NCBI GenBank assembly: GCA_022563615.1
Contig: JADFMZ010000110.1
Span: 1-8,779 of the forward strand
Source of the DNA: Planctomycetota bacterium
Lineage (GTDB): Bacteria; Planctomycetota; Phycisphaerae; UBA1845
DNA length: 8,779 bases
Reading direction: 5' to 3'
This document shows positions 6,919-8,779 of this stretch, in pieces. Position 1 is the first letter of the stretch. The number at the start of each line of letters is the position of its first letter. The notes beneath the pieces are model-generated. The model searched no databases, was not told where the DNA came from, and saw only the letters and a list, made by a program, of their open reading frames with translations. A program made the position numbers and the translations under genes.

Positions 6919-7980
6919 AACGCCCAGTTTCTCGCGCAACTCGGCGATCTCTCGCTCGAGCGTCTTGATTCGTTTGATCCACTCTGGAAGCTTTTGATGT
7001 GCGTAGATCGAGCGTCTGGCGTTTTCAATAGGAAGGGCCGGGGATCCGAGCATCTCGGCTTTGGGCTCAACATCACCCAAAACCCCAGATTGCGCACCGA
7101 CTCGGACATCGTCGCCGATGGTGAGATGACCCTTGACGCCGACCTGACCCGAGAGCATGACATGTCGGCCGATCGTCGCAGAGCCGGCCACGCCCACCTG
7201 CCCGACGAACAGGCAGTCGGGCCCGATCTTCGTCCCGTGACCAATCACCACATCATTGCCGAACTTGGTGCCATCGCCGATTCGTGTGGCGCCCAGCGTC
7301 GCCCGATCAATCGCGCAGTTGGCCCCGATCTCCACGTCATTGCCGATGATGGTTCGGCCGACCTGGGGAATCTTGACCCATTGGTCATTCTGCGGCGCGT
7401 ATCCCAGACCGTCCTGCCCGACCACGGACCCGGCATGAATCGTGACCCGATCGCCCAGGACGCAATGATCGTAGATGACGACGTTGGGATACAGAATGCA
7501 TTGATGGCCGATGCGCACGCCATCGGCCAGGTAACAACCGGGATAGATCGTACAATCGTCGCCGATGGTGACGTTTGCGGAAATCGTGGCGCCACCGGCG
7601 ATGTTGGCGTTGGCCCCGACGCGGGCCGTTGGATCGATTCGGGCGTGATCGCTGACGCCCCATTGAGGATGACGCCGATGGCCGTGGATTGCGACGATGG
7701 CCACCGACAACGCCGCATAGGGATCGCCGCAGCGTACCGCAGTCAATTTGCGGGGTACCGCCAAGTCGCCCTTGACGATCACGGCTGACGCACGCGTTTT
7801 GTTCAAGGCGCTCAAGTATTTTGGATTGGAGAGGAAGGACAATTCCCCATCGCCGGCGTCCTCAAGCGTGTTGACGGCGCGGATTAAGCGATCGTCGCCA
7901 TCCAGCTCAGCCGGCAGGGCGTGCTTGCCTAACAACGTGCACAATTCACTCAATCGCAGTTCGGCCAAGGCGAATGTCAA
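6898..7980 (-). CDS. lpxD: UDP-3-O-(3-hydroxyacyl)glucosamine N-acyltransferase
   Basis: Third step of lipid A synthesis: transfers an R-3-hydroxyacyl chain from acyl carrier protein to the amino group of UDP-3-O-acylglucosamine, as a cytoplasmic trimer. The 360-residue product has the N-terminal uridine-binding domain (about 8-105, with ELSFLSNPKYLSAL), a left-handed beta helix of hexapeptide repeats (about 110-310), and a C-terminal helix (WIKRIKTLEREIAELREKL). The catalytic His is His248 in VIGHGTKIG, aligning with the E. coli IAHNV histidine. GQDGLGYAP (188-196) is the usual DGFG(F/Y)AP with Leu replacing Phe. CAIDRATLG and the VKIPQVG segment are also typical. Stop is TAG at 6898-6900. 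The start is TTG at 7980, just after an in-frame TAA; no ATG is available, and TTG 7968, 12 bases after AAAGG, is an alternative. It is convergent with the membrane-protein gene and has its own promoter. No lpxA, lpxC or fabZ neighbour is visible. Confidence 0.96.
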   Translation of the reverse strand: MTFALAELRLSELCTLLGKHALPAELDGDDRLIRAVNTLEDAGDGELSFLSNPKYLSALNKTRASAVIVKGDLAVPRKLTAVRCGDPYAALSVAIVAIHGHRRHPQWGVSDHARIDPTARVGANANIAGGATISANVTIGDDCTIYPGCYLADGVRIGHQCILYPNVVIYDHCVLGDRVTIHAGSVVGQDGLGYAPQNDQWVKIPQVGRTIIGNDVEIGANCAIDRATLGATRIGDGTKFGNDVVIGHGTKIGPDCLFVGQVGVAGSATIGRHVMLSGQVGVKGHLTIGDDVRVGAQSGVLGDVEPKAEMLGSPALPIENARRSIYAHQKLPEWIKRIKTLEREIAELREKLGVQNKADS

Positions 7981-8017
7981 CCTTTGTTAGCCCATGGATG
8001 ACGATTCTGTTCGGGCG

Positions 8018-8047
8018 ATGGTACGGAGTTTCCGCCTGGATTGTCAA
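8018..8047 (-). promoter_or_regulatory. Candidate sigma70-type promoter of lpxD
   Basis: On the minus strand a perfect TTGACA (8047 to 8042) is followed after 18 bases by TACCAT (8023 to 8018), a 4-of-6 match to TATAAT. The predicted transcript would start near 8011, leaving a leader of about 30 bases to the TTG start. The AAAGG just before the start could act as ribosome-binding site for either TTG. Confidence 0.45.
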
Positions 8048-8140
8048 ACGAAAAGGCCCGACCCCAACGCCCGGCGAATGGCGGTCGCCGGTAGGGCGCG
8101 GTAGAGGCCCGGCGCGGCTGCTGGCAATTCTCGGCGGAGG

Positions 8141-8181
8141 CGGTAGATTGCCGTTACTGGCAGCGTTACGGTGAGCTACCG
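8141..8181 (+). repeat. 41-base imperfect hairpin
   Basis: CGGTAG (8141-8146) pairs with CTACCG (8176-8181). After an A/G mismatch come one U-A and two G-U pairs, then CCGT with ACGG, a U/U mismatch and AC with GU, closing on a 7-base loop (8158-8164). That is 15 pairs in 17 positions. The G-U pairs exist only in plus-strand RNA. CGGTAG also occurs at 8100-8105, and GGTAG in 8090-8094. Confidence 0.6.
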
Positions 8182-8227
8182 ACCGGGTGGACGTTCTCTT
8201 CTCGGGTGGGAGCGAGTTCAAGACGCA

Positions 8228-8270
8228 TTCCGGGGACCGCCCAAACGCGGCGCGGTTGGGGTTCCCGGAA
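8228..8270 (+). repeat. 43-base long hairpin, strongest structure in the window
   Basis: TTCCGGGGACC (8228-8238) pairs with GGTTCCCGGAA (8260-8270) over 11 pairs with one G-U. After a 2-base bulge (8239-8240) an inner stem CCAAACGC (8241-8248) pairs with GCGGTTGG (8252-8259) with one A/G mismatch and a GGC loop. In total 18 pairs in 43 bases. The orientation of the G-U pair favours plus-strand RNA. Confidence 0.65.
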
Positions 8271-8331
8271 GATCGTGGCCTCGGCATCGCGTGGTACGTG
8301 GGCAAGAAACCCTGACCGAACTGCGTATGGG

Positions 8332-8348
8332 ACCGGCATCTTGCCGGT
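8332..8348. repeat. Hairpin of the dispersed GTGILPV-type repeat
   Basis: ACCGGC (8332-8337) and GCCGGT (8343-8348) form a perfect 6-bp stem with loop ATCTT. Together with flanking GGG and GTGATC the stretch reads G-T-G-I-L-P-V in one frame. From general knowledge, this kind of string (TGILPV and its reverse-strand form ACPT/AGSLH) marks a dispersed palindromic repeat often mis-translated in planctomycete and verrucomicrobial genomes. Only one degenerate copy is in this window. Confidence 0.5.
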
Positions 8349-8420
8349 GATCTCACGACCGGGAGCATTAGATCGTCTAGCAAAACGTGTTTAAAAGCGC
8401 CCACGACACTCCGGCGTTCG

Positions 8421-8449
8421 CGCAGGCTGAACCCTGCGGCTCGGTTTTG
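8421..8449 (+). terminator. Weak terminator- or attenuator-like hairpin upstream of the glycosyltransferase
   Basis: CGCAGG (8421-8426) pairs perfectly with CCTGCG (8433-8438) around a 6-base loop. The T-run TTTTGTT begins 5-6 bases after the stem (about 8444), which is further than ideal. It lies about 65 bases before the glycosyltransferase start with no plus-strand gene upstream, so it would end a leader or small RNA rather than an mRNA of a known gene. Confidence 0.3.
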
Positions 8450-8514
8450 TTAGAAGTTCTTAGCCACCGACTTCCTTTTCGAACTGTAGATCAATAGAAA
8501 CGGACGGAACCGAC

Positions 8515-8779
8515 GTGCATCCGATCATGCTCTGGTTCGTACTCGCCATATTCTTGTTGGCGACACTCGCTTTGGCGATATACGGCCTGCACTTGTACGT
8601 CTTGCTCTATCTCTTCCGTCGCCGCGTCACCGGGCGTCAGCGACTTCAGAGCGAGATCATCGAGGCCTATCACCGTGACCAGCCGCCGGACCGCTGGCCG
8701 ATTGTGACGACGCAAATCCCCGTTTACAACGAAAGCGGAGTGGCACAACGAGTCATCGAGGCGGTTGCGGCCATGCAGT
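8515..8779 (+). CDS. Membrane-anchored family 2 glycosyltransferase (CslA/cellulose-synthase-like), 3' end cut by window edge
   Basis: Visible are 88 residues. A hydrophobic N-terminal segment (MLWFVLAIFLLATLALAIYG, then LHLYVLLYLF) ends in a basic FRRRVTGRQR, a cytoplasmic stop-transfer. After a linker (SEIIEAYHRDQPPDRW) comes PIVTTQIPVYNESGVAQRVI with EAVAAMQ. P-x-V-T-x-Q-x-P-x-Y-N-E is the start of the GT-A nucleotide-sugar domain of processive family 2 enzymes, closest in pattern to CslA-type beta-mannosyl/glucosyl transferases. The catalytic D-D-D-QxxRW motifs lie beyond the window. GTG 8515 is chosen because GGA is 6 bases upstream; ATG 8527 is too far from it. With the co-polymerase-like protein and lpxD nearby, a role in cell-surface or periplasmic glycan synthesis is likely but the product is unknown. 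Confidence 0.85.
   Translation, partial: MHPIMLWFVLAIFLLATLALAIYGLHLYVLLYLFRRRVTGRQRLQSEIIEAYHRDQPPDRWPIVTTQIPVYNESGVAQRVIEAVAAMQ

Larger units (their letters stand above)
8048..8514 (+). other. Hairpin-rich non-coding spacer upstream of the glycosyltransferase; candidate structured RNA or leader
   Basis: This stretch of about 467 bases between the lpxD promoter and the glycosyltransferase start holds no frame that resembles a known protein. The short open frames in it are Arg/Pro/Gly-rich and conflict with one another. It does hold a series of stem-loops: 8071-8091 (CCGGCGA pairing with TCGCCGG, 7 perfect pairs, 7-base loop), 8141-8181, 8228-8270, 8332-8348 and 8421-8438, the last followed by a T-run. 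G-U pairs in the two largest stems favour plus-strand RNA, the direction of the glycosyltransferase. I looked for tRNA, RNase P, tmRNA, SRP RNA and common riboswitch cores (cobalamin, c-di-GMP, SAM) by their conserved strings and saw none. It may be a regulatory leader, a small RNA, or degenerate dispersed repeats. Confidence 0.3.

Noticed and set aside
6916..7788. Long plus-strand open frame (290 codons) rich in Asp, Gly and Ala opposite lpxD
   Set aside because: It is the mirror of the LpxD hexapeptide repeats on the opposite strand; the periodic DxxxxG pattern follows from reverse-reading the repeats. lpxD is unmistakable in the other strand.
8200..8245. Possible tRNA T-arm-like GAGTTCAAGAC near 8213
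   Set aside because: The bases flanking the TTCAAGA loop do not pair (GCGAG against CGCAT), and no acceptor or anticodon arm can be assembled around it.
7946..8404. Minus-strand open frame of 152 codons across the spacer and the start of lpxD
   Set aside because: Arg/Pro/Ser-rich composition with no motif, overlap with the lpxD start region in another frame, and passage through the hairpin block all argue against coding.
8048..8514. CRISPR array or cobalamin/c-di-GMP riboswitch
   Set aside because: No regularly spaced direct repeats are present and none of the conserved core strings of those riboswitches were found on either strand.

Overview
The window looks like metagenome-type DNA from a GC-rich Gram-negative bacterium, most likely a planctomycete or close relative. 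The evidence is a secreted PQQ-propeller protein with an N-terminal helical-repeat region of the type common in Planctomycetes, a lipid A gene (lpxD), frequent GTG/TTG starts, and a degenerate copy of a dispersed repeat that reads GTGILPV when translated. This placement is inference; no 16S gene is present.

Left end (1-1708). The window opens inside rplF (ribosomal protein L6), followed by the first 28 codons of rplR (L18). L18 stops abruptly at 647-655. There the sequence switches to an antisense piece of a major facilitator transporter (about 647-784), which itself runs in frame into the 3' end of a truncated PQQ-propeller gene reading leftwards from 1708. Three unrelated loci are joined in about 250 bases. 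This is either an assembly chimera or a real rearrangement, and the first is more likely because L18 is essential.

Middle (1709-5002). Reading leftwards from a promoter near 3825 are a class I cysteine desulfurase (nifS/iscS type), then 8 bases later an S-methyl-5'-thioadenosine phosphorylase (mtnP), then the PQQ-type gene. They form a likely operon whose first two genes handle sulfur. Divergent from it is an aldo/keto reductase with a complete catalytic tetrad. The 245-base spacer holds a 17-bp tandem repeat and two small hairpins.

Right half (4992-8779). An inner-membrane protein with one membrane segment at each end and a long helical middle has the layout of a polysaccharide co-polymerase (Wzz/GumC type). 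It overlaps the end of the reductase gene and ends at a good intrinsic terminator that extends into the convergent lpxD gene. lpxD has its own promoter. The divergent spacer of about 530 bases between lpxD and a membrane-anchored family 2 glycosyltransferase (cut by the window end) codes for no recognisable protein, but contains at least five hairpins. The two longest have G-U pairs favouring plus-strand RNA, and the last is followed by a T-run. This is the best candidate here for something undescribed: a structured leader or small RNA upstream of the glycosyltransferase. The co-polymerase-like protein, LpxD and the glycosyltransferase together suggest a cell-envelope glycan/lipid A neighbourhood.
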